NCBI GenBank assembly: GCA_018223385.1
Contig: JAGTTR010000022.1
Coordinates: 17,431 to 81,430 of the forward strand
Direction: 5' to 3'
DNA length: 64,000 nt
From: Oscillospiraceae bacterium Marseille-Q3528
Lineage (GTDB): Bacteria; Bacillota; Clostridia; Lachnospirales; Lachnospiraceae
Below the pieces are notes generated by a model that worked only from the letters and a program-made list of their open reading frames with translations, was not told the origin of the DNA and ran no database searches. Of the stretch, positions 9,583 to 18,494 are shown in pieces. The stretch's first letter is position 1. Each line of letters opens with the position of its first letter. Both the position numbers and the translations under genes were made by a program.

Positions 9583-9939
9583 ATGACGGTAAAAGAGTGC
9601 TATGAAAAAGTGGGATCCGATTATGAGGCTGTGCTGAAACGGCTGGGAAGTGAGGATATGCTGAAGCGCTTTTCCATTAAATTTCTGGATGATCCGAGTT
9701 TTCAGTCTTTGCAGGAGAATCTGAAGGCAGGCAACACCCGGGAAGCATTCCGGGCAGCGCACACGTTGAAGGGAATCTGCGCGAATCTGGGATTTGACAG
9801 ACTGTTTGAGACAGACAGAGAACTGACAGAGCTGCTGCGCGGAGGTGACCAGACCGGATGGGAGCCGCTGTTCGCACGGGTGGAAGCGGATTACAAAGCA
9901 CTGACAGTGGCCATTCGGGAGCTTGCAGCGGAAAGCTGA
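9583..9939 (+). CDS. Hpt-domain phosphotransfer protein
   Basis: A 118-residue all-helical Hpt domain with the conserved A-H-T-L-K-G-x-x-x-N-L-G motif; the phosphoacceptor is H60. Such proteins shuttle phosphate between the receiver of a hybrid kinase and a final receiver. I chose the ATG at 9583 rather than the ATG six bases earlier because the GGGGGAGAA site (9569-9577) gives a normal spacing only to 9583. It lies 15 bases after the GGDEF-REC-HD-GYP gene and is probably co-transcribed with it. The natural donor in this window would be the hybrid kinase at 122-2308. That pairing is inferred from domain logic and proximity. Confidence 0.88.
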   Translation: MTVKECYEKVGSDYEAVLKRLGSEDMLKRFSIKFLDDPSFQSLQENLKAGNTREAFRAAHTLKGICANLGFDRLFETDRELTELLRGGDQTGWEPLFARVEADYKALTVAIRELAAES

Positions 9940-9958
9940 GTATGGAAGGGGCTTTTTT

Positions 9959-12790
9959 ATGCCTGTTGATAAGAAAGATAGCAAGAAAAGAAAACATGTC
10001 TGTCTGGGCATCCTGGCCCACGTGGATGCGGGAAAAACAACTCTGTCGGAAGCGCTGCTCTACGAGAGCGGCAGCATCCGCAAACTGGGACGGGTGGATC
10101 ACCGGGACGCTTTTCTGGATACGGACGCGCTGGAGCGGGAGCGGGGCATCACCATCTTTTCCAAGATGGCAGAATTTTCTACGGAAGAGATGGACGTGAC
10201 GCTGCTGGATACGCCGGGGCATGCGGATTTTTCCACGGAGATGGAGCGCACCCTGCGGGTGCTGGACTATGCGGTGCTGGTCATCAGCGGCACGGACGGC
10301 ATCCAGGGGCACACGGAGACGCTGTGGAAGCTGCTGGAGCAGTACCGGATCCCCACGTTTCTGTTCATCAATAAGATGGATCGGCCGGGGACGGATGCCA
10401 GATCCCTGCTGCTGGAGCTGCGGCACCGGCTCCATGGCGGCTGCATCGACTTCGGACGGCCGGAGGGGGACGAGCTCTTTTATGAGGATGCGGCGCTGAC
10501 GGACGAGGATGTGATGGAGGACTTTTTGCTGACCGGGCGGGTGGAAGATGCGGTCATTGTCCGTCTCATCCGGGAGCGGAAGATTTTTCCCTGTTATTTC
10601 GGATCAGCGCTGAAACTGGAGGGCATCCGGGAGCTGCTGGCGGGACTGGAGGCGTATACAGAAGAGAAAACCTATCCGGCAGAGTTTGGTGCCCGGGTGT
10701 TCAAGATCGCCCGGGATGAGCAGGGCACAAGACTGACGTATCTGAAGGTCACCGGCGGCAGCCTCCGGGTGAAAACCATGCTGGAGGGCCGGGACTGGCA
10801 GGAGAAGGCTGACCAGCTGCGCATCTATTCCGGTGTCCGGTATACGACGGCGGAGGAGGTGGCTGCGGGCCGGATCTGTGCGGTCACCGGTCTGTCGTCC
10901 ACCGTGCCGGGAGAAGGGCTGGGCATCGAGCCGGAGGGGGAAAAGCCCAGACTGACACCGGTCTTGAGCTACCAGATCTGTCTGCCGGAGGAGACGGATG
11001 TGTACCAGGCCTTTCTGAAATTAAAGCAGCTGTCGGAAGAAGATCCCTCTCTTTCCATTGTGTGGGAAAAAGAAAGCGGCGAGATCCATGCCCGGGTCAT
11101 GGGTGAGATCCAGATCGAGGTGCTGCGCAGACTGATTCGGGATCGGTTCGATATGGAAGTGACCTTTGCGGACGGCAGCATTGTATACCGGGAGACGATC
11201 CTGGCCCCGGTGGAGGGCGTGGGCCACTTTGAGCCGCTGCGGCATTATGCGGAGGTGCACCTGCTGCTGGAGCCGGGAGAACCGGGCAGCGGCCTGACCT
11301 TTGCCACAGCCTGCAGCGAGGATGTGCTGGATCTCAACTGGCAGCGGCTCATTCTTACCCATCTGGCGGAGGTGCCCCACCGGGGCGTGCTCACCGGATC
11401 ACAGATCACGGACATGAAGATCACCCTGCTGTCGGGGAAAGCCCATCTGAAGCATACCGAGGGCGGGGATTTCCGGCAGGCCACGTACCGGGCGGTGCGC
11501 CATGGCCTTATGCGGGCCGAGAGCGTGCTGCTGGAGCCGGTGTATGTGTTCCGGCTGGAGGTGCCTGCAGAGCTGACGGGCCGGGCCATGTCGGATCTGC
11601 AGCGGATGAACGGCCAGCTGGACGAGCCGCAGACGGAGGACGACTACACCATCCTCACCGGCAGTGCGCCGGTGGCTGCCATGCAGGGGTATCCATCCCA
11701 AGTGGCTGCCTACGGCAAGGGCCGGGCAAGGCTGTCCCTTCGCCTGAAAGGCTATGAGCCGTGCCACAATGCGGAGGAGGTCATTGCCGCTTCCGGGTAC
11801 GATCCCGAGGCGGATGCAGCGCATCCGGCGGGATCGGTGTTCTGTGCCCATGGGGCCGGATACTATGTGCCCTGGCAGGAGGTGGCGGAACATATGCACC
11901 TGCCCTGGGGATGGCTGCCGGGCCAGAAACGGCCGGAACCCGGCAGTACCGGACGGCCTGCGGGCATGCGCAGCGGCGGCGGAAACGCCGGGCGGATGGC
12001 CGGGGGCTTCGGGGCTGAGGACAAGGAGCTGGAAGAGATCTTCCGGCGCACCTACGGCGAAGACAAACGGGAACGGACGCGAGCGGCGCGGCTGGTGACG
12101 GCGGCGGAGCAGAGTGCATCCCCGGCGAGAGTGACCGGGACAGATGCTGACGGTGAACAGCACAGTGGGAAGCTGGCTGGTATGGGAAATGCCAATCCGG
12201 CAGACAAGCCCGAAGAGTACCTGCTGGTGGACGGCTACAACATCATTTTCTCCTGGGACGAGTTAAAAGACCTGGCGAAGGACAGTCTGGACGGCGCCAG
12301 GGGGCGGCTCATGGAAATCCTGAGCAACTATCAGGGCATCCGGGGCGGTACGCTGATCCTGGTGTTTGATGCTTACCGGGTGGCGGGCGGCCAGGGCTCC
12401 ATCTCCAAATATCACAACATTTATGTGGTATTTACCAAGGAGGCGGAGACGGCAGACCAGTATATCGAGAAAACGGTACATGCCATGGGCCGCAAAGCCC
12501 GGGTGACGGTGGCCACCTCCGACGGCCTGGAGCAGGTGATCATCCTGGGGCAGGGTGCGGTGCGCATGTCGGCCCGGATGCTGAAAGAAGAGATTCTGTC
12601 GGCATCGGCAGAGCTGCGGGAGCTGTACCGGGAGGTGATCCAGGAGACGACCGTGCGCAGTGGAAGCGGCCTTTTCGATAAACTTTCCGAAGAAGAGGCA
12701 CAGGCCGTGCAGGACGCCCGGCTTGGCAGACGGGAGCTGTTTGATGTCGACGAAGATCACAAGATTGTGAAAAATAACGAAAAAAAGTAA
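9959..12790 (+). CDS. TetM/EF-G-like translational GTPase fused to a Rae1/YacP-type NYN ribonuclease
   Basis: A 943-residue protein. Residues 1 to about 660 are a translation-factor GTPase of the ribosomal-protection (TetM/TetO) branch of the EF-G family. G1 is A-H-V-D-A-G-K-T-T, followed by the switch motif R-E-R-G-I-T-I, G3 D-T-P-G-H-A-D-F and G4 N-K-M-D, with EF-G-like domains II-V behind. A Gly/Arg/charged linker (about 660-750) leads to a C-terminal NYN domain (about 750-943). It has V-D-G-Y-N, V-F-D-A-Y-R, E-T-A-D-Q-Y-I-E-K and V-A-T-S-D-G-L-E-Q, which match the acidic active-site pattern of YacP/Rae1. Rae1 of Bacillus subtilis cleaves mRNA in the ribosomal A site. The start at 9959 is set by GGAAGGGGC eight bases upstream. 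It is probably a chromosomal ribosome-associated factor; tetracycline resistance should not be assumed. Confidence 0.88.
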   Translation: MPVDKKDSKKRKHVCLGILAHVDAGKTTLSEALLYESGSIRKLGRVDHRDAFLDTDALERERGITIFSKMAEFSTEEMDVTLLDTPGHADFSTEMERTLRVLDYAVLVISGTDGIQGHTETLWKLLEQYRIPTFLFINKMDRPGTDARSLLLELRHRLHGGCIDFGRPEGDELFYEDAALTDEDVMEDFLLTGRVEDAVIVRLIRERKIFPCYFGSALKLEGIRELLAGLEAYTEEKTYPAEFGARVFKIARDEQGTRLTYLKVTGGSLRVKTMLEGRDWQEKADQLRIYSGVRYTTAEEVAAGRICAVTGLSSTVPGEGLGIEPEGEKPRLTPVLSYQICLPEETDVYQAFLKLKQLSEEDPSLSIVWEKESGEIHARVMGEIQIEVLRRLIRDRFDMEVTFADGSIVYRETILAPVEGVGHFEPLRHYAEVHLLLEPGEPGSGLTFATACSEDVLDLNWQRLILTHLAEVPHRGVLTGSQITDMKITLLSGKAHLKHTEGGDFRQATYRAVRHGLMRAESVLLEPVYVFRLEVPAELTGRAMSDLQRMNGQLDEPQTEDDYTILTGSAPVAAMQGYPSQVAAYGKGRARLSLRLKGYEPCHNAEEVIAASGYDPEADAAHPAGSVFCAHGAGYYVPWQEVAEHMHLPWGWLPGQKRPEPGSTGRPAGMRSGGGNAGRMAGGFGAEDKELEEIFRRTYGEDKRERTRAARLVTAAEQSASPARVTGTDADGEQHSGKLAGMGNANPADKPEEYLLVDGYNIIFSWDELKDLAKDSLDGARGRLMEILSNYQGIRGGTLILVFDAYRVAGGQGSISKYHNIYVVFTKEAETADQYIEKTVHAMGRKARVTVATSDGLEQVIILGQGAVRMSARMLKEEILSASAELRELYREVIQETTVRSGSGLFDKLSEEEAQAVQDARLGRRELFDVDEDHKIVKNNEKK

Positions 12791-12879
12791 AAAAAGTATA
12801 AAATTTTTCCATATATTTCCACTGGCATTTTTGAGAAAAAAGTGATAAAACATAGGTAACACAAAAAGAAATGCAGTGA

Positions 12880-13150
12880 ATGGGATACACTGCGGTGGAT
12901 TTTTTCATGACAGAGAGCCGTCGGTCGGTGCGAGACGGAATGAAGCCCACAGCAGCATCACCCTGGAGCATCCCGCTGAAACAGATCTTCGGATCGGCAG
13001 TAGGAGGGGACGGATTCTCACCGTTACAGGAGACGCTGTTGGCATGCGACAGCAGATAAGAGACCGGGAAGTTCCGGTAAGCAGAGTGGTACCACGGAAG
13101 AATGACTTTCGCCCCTGCAGTCTTTGTACAAGGACTGCGGGGGTTTTTTG
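12880..13150 (+). promoter_or_regulatory. T-box riboswitch leader upstream of cstA
   Basis: A structured leader in the 448-base gap before cstA. The strongest mark is the T-box sequence AGAGTGGTACCACGG (13083-13097). It is followed by a Rho-independent terminator (CCCC-t-GCAGTC paired with GACTGC-g-GGGG, 13112-13144, then a T-run to 13149). Upstream is a stem-I-like region with AGAGAG followed by a GGTCGGTG loop (about 12910-12935), as in other T-boxes. Uncharged tRNA should favour the antiterminator and switch on the downstream gene. The specifier codon is not resolved by eye; candidates lie in the segment near 12955-12970, where ATC, TGG and CTG can all be read. The left boundary is approximate. 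Confidence 0.85.
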
Positions 13151-13238
13151 ATTTTTCAGATGGTAATTTTTCCGCAGCAGCATTGTTTTTGTGAAAATAC
13201 TTTCCACCCGTGTGGAAATCAGAAAAGAGGAGTTACAT

Positions 13239-14936
13239 ATGAATGGAATCACAATGATGGTTATCGCCATCGTCGTTCTGGGAGGCGCCTATCTGTTATA
13301 CGGCCGTTATCTGGAACGGAAATGGGGCATTGACCCCAACGCAAAAACGCCCGCTTATGAAATGGAGGACGGTGTAGACTATGTACCGGCAGACACCAAT
13401 GTGGTATTTGGTCATCAGTTCGCATCTATTGCCGGTGCAGGCCCGATCAACGGCCCCATCCAGGCTGCCATGTTCGGCTGGCTGCCGGTACTGCTGTGGG
13501 TTCTGGTGGGCGGCGTGTTCTTCGGTGCTGTGCAGGATTTTGCATCCATGTACGCATCGGTGAAAAATAAAGGACGTACCATCGGTTACATTATCGAGGA
13601 GTACATTGGCAAGTTGGGCAAAAAACTGTTCCTTCTGTTCTGCTGGCTGTTCTGCATCCTTGTCGTTGCCGCTTTCGCAGACGTGGTAGCCGGTACCTTC
13701 AATGGCTTTGCCACAGATGCTGCCGGTGCTGTGACAACAGTAAAAGCCAACGGTGCCGTGGCAACCACCTCCATGCTGTTTATCGTAGAGGCAGTGATCC
13801 TTGGAATGATTTTAAAACATGCCCGTCTGAATAAATGGGTGAACACCGCCATCGCCATCCTGATGCTGGTGGCAGCTGTTGCCATCGGACTGAACTGCCC
13901 GGTTTATCTCACAAGAACCACCTGGCATATCATTATTTTTGCCTATGTTCTTGTGGCCTGTGTAACGCCGGTATGGGCACTGCTCCAGCCAAGAGATTAC
14001 CTGAACAGTTACCTGCTGATCTTCATGATCGTGGGTGCCATTGTCGGTGTGTTCGTATCCAATCCGTCCTGTAACCTGGAAGCTTTCACCGGATTCAACG
14101 TGGATGGGCAGTACCTGTTCCCGATCCTGTTTGTTACCATTGCCTGCGGTGCCGTTTCCGGCTTCCACTCGCTGGTATCCTCCGGAACCGCATCCAAGCA
14201 GATCAAGAGTGAGCGCAACATGCTGCCGGTATCCTATGGTGCGATGCTGATGGAAAGTATGCTGGCTGTCCTGGCACTGATCGCAGTCGCATCCTTCGCG
14301 AAGGGAGAGGCAGCAGCCCAGGGCCTGACCACACAGCCGCAGATTTTCGCAGGCGCCATTGCAAACTTCCTGACAGCTGCAGGCCTGCCTTATGATCTGG
14401 TATTTACCCTGATCAATCTGGCTGTATCCGCTTTCGCCCTGACATCCCTGGACTCCGTTGCCCGGATCGGCCGTCTGTCCTTCCAGGAGTTCTTTGTGGA
14501 GGACGGTATGGATGAGGGCAACATGAGCCCGTTCCTGAAAGTAGTTACCAACAAATACTTTGCAACCATCCTGACACTGGTGCTTTCCTATCTGCTGGCA
14601 AAGGTCGGTTATGCGGAAATCTGGCCGCTGTTTGGTTCTGCCAACCAGCTGCTGTCTGTTCTGGCACTGGTTGCCTGTGCTGTATTTTTAAAGAAAACCA
14701 ACCGGCAGGGCGCAATGCTCTGGTTCCCCATGGTCTTCATGATGGGTGTGACCTTTACCGCCCTGAGCATGACCATTGTCAAACTGAGCAAAGCATTTGT
14801 GACTACAGGATTAACCCTTGGAACAACCCTGCAGCTGATCTTTGCAGTCCTGCTGCTCATCCTTGGTGTCATCGTAGCTGTACAGGGCATCCGCAAACTG
14901 GCAGAGAAAACTGAAAAAACCGCGAAGGTAGCGTAA
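13239..14936 (+). CDS. cstA: CstA-family carbon starvation / peptide or pyruvate permease
   Basis: A 565-residue polytopic membrane protein with the CstA signature near the N-terminus (F-G-H-Q-F-A-S-I-A-G-A-G-P-I-N-G-P) and about 14-16 hydrophobic segments. CstA proteins were first described as peptide permeases induced by carbon starvation, and related proteins import pyruvate. The start at 13239 has AAAGAGGAG seven bases upstream; a longer reading into the T-box region lacks support. The gene stands alone between a T-box leader and a strong terminator. Its expression is therefore likely tied to the charging of one tRNA, which favours an amino-acid or peptide uptake role over pyruvate. The substrate is inferred. 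Confidence 0.9.
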   Translation: MNGITMMVIAIVVLGGAYLLYGRYLERKWGIDPNAKTPAYEMEDGVDYVPADTNVVFGHQFASIAGAGPINGPIQAAMFGWLPVLLWVLVGGVFFGAVQDFASMYASVKNKGRTIGYIIEEYIGKLGKKLFLLFCWLFCILVVAAFADVVAGTFNGFATDAAGAVTTVKANGAVATTSMLFIVEAVILGMILKHARLNKWVNTAIAILMLVAAVAIGLNCPVYLTRTTWHIIIFAYVLVACVTPVWALLQPRDYLNSYLLIFMIVGAIVGVFVSNPSCNLEAFTGFNVDGQYLFPILFVTIACGAVSGFHSLVSSGTASKQIKSERNMLPVSYGAMLMESMLAVLALIAVASFAKGEAAAQGLTTQPQIFAGAIANFLTAAGLPYDLVFTLINLAVSAFALTSLDSVARIGRLSFQEFFVEDGMDEGNMSPFLKVVTNKYFATILTLVLSYLLAKVGYAEIWPLFGSANQLLSVLALVACAVFLKKTNRQGAMLWFPMVFMMGVTFTALSMTIVKLSKAFVTTGLTLGTTLQLIFAVLLLILGVIVAVQGIRKLAEKTEKTAKVA

Positions 14937-14950
14937 AGCTTCGCGCCTCA

Positions 14951-14997
14951 CCCCCGGAGGGATCCCATATTGGGCTCCCTTTCGGGGGATATTTTTT
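14951..14997 (+). terminator. Terminator of cstA
   Basis: CCCCCGGAGGGA pairs with TCCCTTTCGGGGG (ends at 14988), followed by ATATTTTTT. It lies 15 bases after the cstA stop. Confidence 0.85.
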
Positions 14998-15071
14998 GTG
15001 CGTTGACAGATTTTCCCGACTGGTCTATGATAGCAACATGATGAAAAATCAAACAGAAATGGGGCAGTGAT

Positions 15072-15575
15072 ATGCGGGATCAGTTGACGAAAAATGATAT
15101 CAAAAAAATAGAAGAAGAGATCGAATACCGGAAACTGGTGGTGCGAAAGGAAGCCATTGAGGCGGTGAAGGAAGCCAGAGCCCAAGGGGATCTGAGTGAA
15201 AACTTTGAGTATTATGCGGCGAAGAAGGACAAGAATAAAAATGAGAGCCGGATCCGCTATCTGGAGCGGATGCTCCGCACCGCGGTGGTGGTCTCTGACG
15301 AGTCCAAAGAAGATGAAGTGGGCATCAACAACACGGTGACCCTTTATATGGAAGAGGACGATGAGACAGAAACTTACAAGCTGGTGACCAGTATCCGGGG
15401 CAATTCCCTGGAAGGAAAGATCAGCACCGAGTCCCCGCTGGGTAAGGCCATCCTTGGGAAAAAGCAGGGGGATCGGGTGCTGGTAAAGGTCAACGACAAT
15501 TACGGCTATTATGTGGTGATCAAAGCCATTGATAAAAGCACCAACGATGCGGAAGACGATATCCGTAAATTCTGA
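15072..15575 (+). CDS. GreA/GreB-family transcript cleavage factor
   Basis: A 167-residue protein with the two-part Gre layout. An N-terminal antiparallel coiled coil (to about residue 80) has the acidic tip G-D-L-S-E-N-F-E-Y near 40-48. A C-terminal FKBP-like globular domain ends near I-K-A-I-D. Gre factors enter the RNA polymerase secondary channel and stimulate cleavage of backtracked RNA. The acidic Asp/Glu pair in the tip is present, so the catalytic role is likely intact. The length is slightly above canonical GreA (about 158), and GreA cannot be separated from a Gre paralogue here. The M28 peptidase gene follows 23 bases later. Confidence 0.85.
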   Translation: MRDQLTKNDIKKIEEEIEYRKLVVRKEAIEAVKEARAQGDLSENFEYYAAKKDKNKNESRIRYLERMLRTAVVVSDESKEDEVGINNTVTLYMEEDDETETYKLVTSIRGNSLEGKISTESPLGKAILGKKQGDRVLVKVNDNYGYYVVIKAIDKSTNDAEDDIRKF

Positions 15576-15598
15576 CAAAAAGGAGGCGCCAATCGGCA

Positions 15599-17791
15599 AT
15601 GGAAAAGACAGAAGAGAATTATTTGGAGGCGCTGGATATCGGATATTCTTATAACCTGGCAAAAAAGCTGGAGGAATTTCGAAGCAACCCTGCCCTGGGC
15701 TACCGGACGGCCGGTTCCGCAGCAGAGCGGCAGGCCGGACAATTCCTGGCCAGGGAAATGGAGCGCATCGGCTTTTCGGACGTGTCCTGTGACCGCATCG
15801 ACGTGGATGCCTGGGAGTTTGAACGGGCGGAACTGACGGTGGAGGAAGCGGGCCGGGCGCCCCATCATTTTCAGCTGGGGGCCTACCAGACCCATTTTGT
15901 CACCGACGGGCCGGAGATATTTTCGCTGGTGGACGTGGGCAGGGGAACGGCTGCGGACTATGAAGGGCTGGATGTGACGGGCAAGCTGGTGCTGGTCAGC
16001 ATCAACCAGCGGGAGGAATGGTGGATCAACTACCCGGTGTATCAGGCGAAATGCAAAGGTGCCCGGGCGCTGATCGCTGTTCAGGACGGCGGTTACGGCG
16101 ATGTGGACGAGAAAGCGCTGAATGCCCAGGATATCGCGGGCCCGGAGGATGCACCGGCGTTCTCCATTTCCCGGGCGGATGCGGCAGTGCTGAAACGGCT
16201 CATGCACGGGGAGAAGGAGATCACCGTACAGTTTGACGCGGTGTCCCGGATCCGGCGGGATGCCCATACCTGCAACATTGTGGGACGGCTGCCGGGGCGG
16301 CACAAAGACCGTTATCTCATGCTGTCGGCCCATTATGATTCCTATTTTGACGGATTCCAGGATGACAATACCGCCATTTCCATGATGCTGGAGATCGGCC
16401 GGGCTTTGAAAGAAAGCGGCTACGAGCCGGAAAATACCATTCTGTTCTGTGCCATGGCGTCAGAGGAATGGGGCGTGTGCGACTCCAAGTACGACTGGTC
16501 AACAGGGGCTTATGAAGAAGTGTTCCGGGTGCATCCCGAGTGGCGGGGCAAGGTTATCGCGGATTTCAACTTTGAGCTTCCGGCACTCATGCACAAGGCC
16601 CAGGATGCCATCCACAGCACCCATGAGTACCGAGCGTTTCTGGAAACCTTTTTAAAGAAACTGCCGGTGTCAGCGGCGTGCTATCCGGAGGGCATCTGCG
16701 TCAGCACTCCCATTGAGACCTGGTCGGATGATTTTTCCATTGCGATCTCCGGTATCCCGTCCATGGTCAACAATTTTTCGGACGGCAGCTTCATGGAGAC
16801 CCACTATCATTCCCAGTTCGACAATGACGAATTTTATGACGAGAAGGTATACCGGTTCCACCATGAGCTGTACGGGCTGCTGCTCATGCGCATGGATCGG
16901 CTGGCGGTGGCACCGCTGAACTTCGGGGAGCTGTTTGCCCGGGTGCGGCAGTCGCTGGACAGGGAGCAGACAAAAGCGTATGGACTTCCGGTGCAGGCGC
17001 TGGCGGATCTGCTGGAGGAGGGCGAGCTGCAGGGGCGGCTTGTCTATGCGAAAATCTGTGAGATCAATGCCTGGTATGACAGGCTTCTGCGGGAAGGCAA
17101 CCGGCAGGAGGCAGAAGAACTTTTCCAGGCCGTGAGGGAGATGGAGCAGACTCTTCTGGCGCTGTTCTATCAGGAGCAGAGCGAGCTGGTGACACTGAGC
17201 TGGCATGATGATGTGCTCTTTCCCCAGGAAACCGCCCAGAACAACCTGCGCTGCCTGGAGGCGGCGTTGGATGCCCTGCGGGAGGCCCAGAAAGCCGCAG
17301 AACCCAATCAGGTGGCGAATGAGCAGGCCGGAGTAGGAGACGCAGAACAGGTGACCGGTGTGCAAGTTTATATCCGTAAAGCTCTGGAAGCACTTTATGA
17401 GATCGACAACAACCGCTATGCGTTTCAGTTCGATGAGGAGGTATACCGGCATTTCACAGACTATGTGCTCTCCCAGCCGGAGAGCCGGACGAAGTGGGGT
17501 ACCGGGCGGATCCGTGACCACGAGAACCTGTATGCGCTGGTGCGCAGTCTGATGACGGAGCTGGCAGAGACATCATCCGACGACAGCGCCAGTCGTGGCG
17601 AGGGCGAATCCGATGCGGTGATGCGGTCTGTGCATGCCACGGAGCAGGAGGCAGCCCGCCAGCAGCGCTTGAAAGAGGCACGCACTTGGCTGGAACAGGC
17701 GAAGCTGCGCCAGATCGCCTGCTGCCGGAGAGATCTGGAAGGAATGCAGAAAACGGTGCAGGAAATGATCGCAAAGCTGCAGACGCTCTGA
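15599..17791 (+). CDS. M28-family metallopeptidase with PA-like insert and long helical C-terminus
   Basis: A 730-residue protein without an obvious signal peptide. The region from about 90 to 210 resembles a PA (protease-associated) insert. The zinc peptidase core follows, with H245 in S-A-H-Y-D-S, a downstream D-D-N-T bridging-aspartate motif, the E-E pair in M-A-S-E-E-W-G near 289-293 and a C-terminal histidine in E-T-H-Y-H-S near 400. Family M28 enzymes are aminopeptidases or carboxypeptidases with two zinc ions. The last 280 or so residues are Glu/Gln/Ala-rich helices with no family I recognise, so the protein is much longer than a minimal M28 enzyme. AAGGAGG at 15580-15586 supports the start. 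The gene lies in a tight row with the Gre factor, GNAT and patatin genes. Confidence 0.82.
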   Translation: MEKTEENYLEALDIGYSYNLAKKLEEFRSNPALGYRTAGSAAERQAGQFLAREMERIGFSDVSCDRIDVDAWEFERAELTVEEAGRAPHHFQLGAYQTHFVTDGPEIFSLVDVGRGTAADYEGLDVTGKLVLVSINQREEWWINYPVYQAKCKGARALIAVQDGGYGDVDEKALNAQDIAGPEDAPAFSISRADAAVLKRLMHGEKEITVQFDAVSRIRRDAHTCNIVGRLPGRHKDRYLMLSAHYDSYFDGFQDDNTAISMMLEIGRALKESGYEPENTILFCAMASEEWGVCDSKYDWSTGAYEEVFRVHPEWRGKVIADFNFELPALMHKAQDAIHSTHEYRAFLETFLKKLPVSAACYPEGICVSTPIETWSDDFSIAISGIPSMVNNFSDGSFMETHYHSQFDNDEFYDEKVYRFHHELYGLLLMRMDRLAVAPLNFGELFARVRQSLDREQTKAYGLPVQALADLLEEGELQGRLVYAKICEINAWYDRLLREGNRQEAEELFQAVREMEQTLLALFYQEQSELVTLSWHDDVLFPQETAQNNLRCLEAALDALREAQKAAEPNQVANEQAGVGDAEQVTGVQVYIRKALEALYEIDNNRYAFQFDEEVYRHFTDYVLSQPESRTKWGTGRIRDHENLYALVRSLMTELAETSSDDSASRGEGESDAVMRSVHATEQEAARQQRLKEARTWLEQAKLRQIACCRRDLEGMQKTVQEMIAKLQTL

Positions 17792-17834
17792 TGCGGGGCA
17801 CACGAAAACAAAAAGGATAAGAGGAACACATACG

Positions 17835-18479
17835 ATGGAATCAGATCGTTTATATCAGGTAAAAAAAGAAGACTTTGGAAAGCTGGAGCAGCTTCTGACC
17901 CGCTGTTTTATCGAGGATCCGCTGTATTGTCAGCTGATCCCGGATCATCAGATGCGGGAAAAACTGCTGCCGGAGCTGTTTGACTGTGACCTGACGGAAT
18001 TTTACGAAAACTGCGAGATTTTCGCGGACAGTGAAGAGATGAGAGGCATCTTGGTCGTGTCGGATGAGGCGGAGCCCTACAATATTTTCAAATATTTTCT
18101 GACGGAGGCCCAGGCCTCCCTGCGGACGGATGGATTTCTCATCAGGGAGGATCCGTCCCTGAAAACCTTCTGGAACTTTTTTGTGGGGCGGGATTATCTG
18201 AACTCCCGGTGGACAGCCCAGCTGCATCAGCAGCAGCGGCTGCACATCATTTATCTGGCGGTGGATCCGAAGGCCCAGCATCACGGCGTGGCCGATCTGC
18301 TGCTGCATGAGGTGATCCGTTATTCCGAGGAAAACCGCATGATGATCTCGCTGGAGACACACAACGAGAAAAATGTGGCCATGTATGAGCATTTTGGTTT
18401 TAAGGTATTTGGAATCGTGGAAAAACATTTTCCGCTGAAACAGTATTGCCTGATCCGGGAAATTCAGGCAGAGGTCTGA
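17835..18479 (+). CDS. GNAT-family N-acetyltransferase
   Basis: A 214-residue GCN5-related acetyltransferase. The acetyl-CoA binding region lies in the C-terminal half: a strand I-I-Y-L-A-V-D-P near 137-144, then Q-H-H-G-V-A-D-L-L-L-H, which replaces the usual Q/R-x-x-G-x-G/A loop. It is followed by L-E-T-H-N-E-K-N-V-A-M-Y-E-H-F-G-F-K, the family's C-terminal signature. The first 100 residues are less typical. The substrate is unknown. The gene is 43 bases after the M28 peptidase and 15 bases before the patatin gene, so the three are probably co-transcribed. A purine-rich AAGGATAAGAGGA precedes the ATG. Confidence 0.85.
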   Translation: MESDRLYQVKKEDFGKLEQLLTRCFIEDPLYCQLIPDHQMREKLLPELFDCDLTEFYENCEIFADSEEMRGILVVSDEAEPYNIFKYFLTEAQASLRTDGFLIREDPSLKTFWNFFVGRDYLNSRWTAQLHQQQRLHIIYLAVDPKAQHHGVADLLLHEVIRYSEENRMMISLETHNEKNVAMYEHFGFKVFGIVEKHFPLKQYCLIREIQAEV

Positions 18480-18494
18480 GAGGAGGACACAAGC

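Noticed and set aside
9959..11950. Tetracycline resistance gene (tetM/tetO)
   Set aside because: The GTPase part belongs to the same family, but it is a chromosomal gene in a housekeeping neighbourhood, carries an NYN nuclease domain and has no mobile-element signs. Resistance cannot be assumed.
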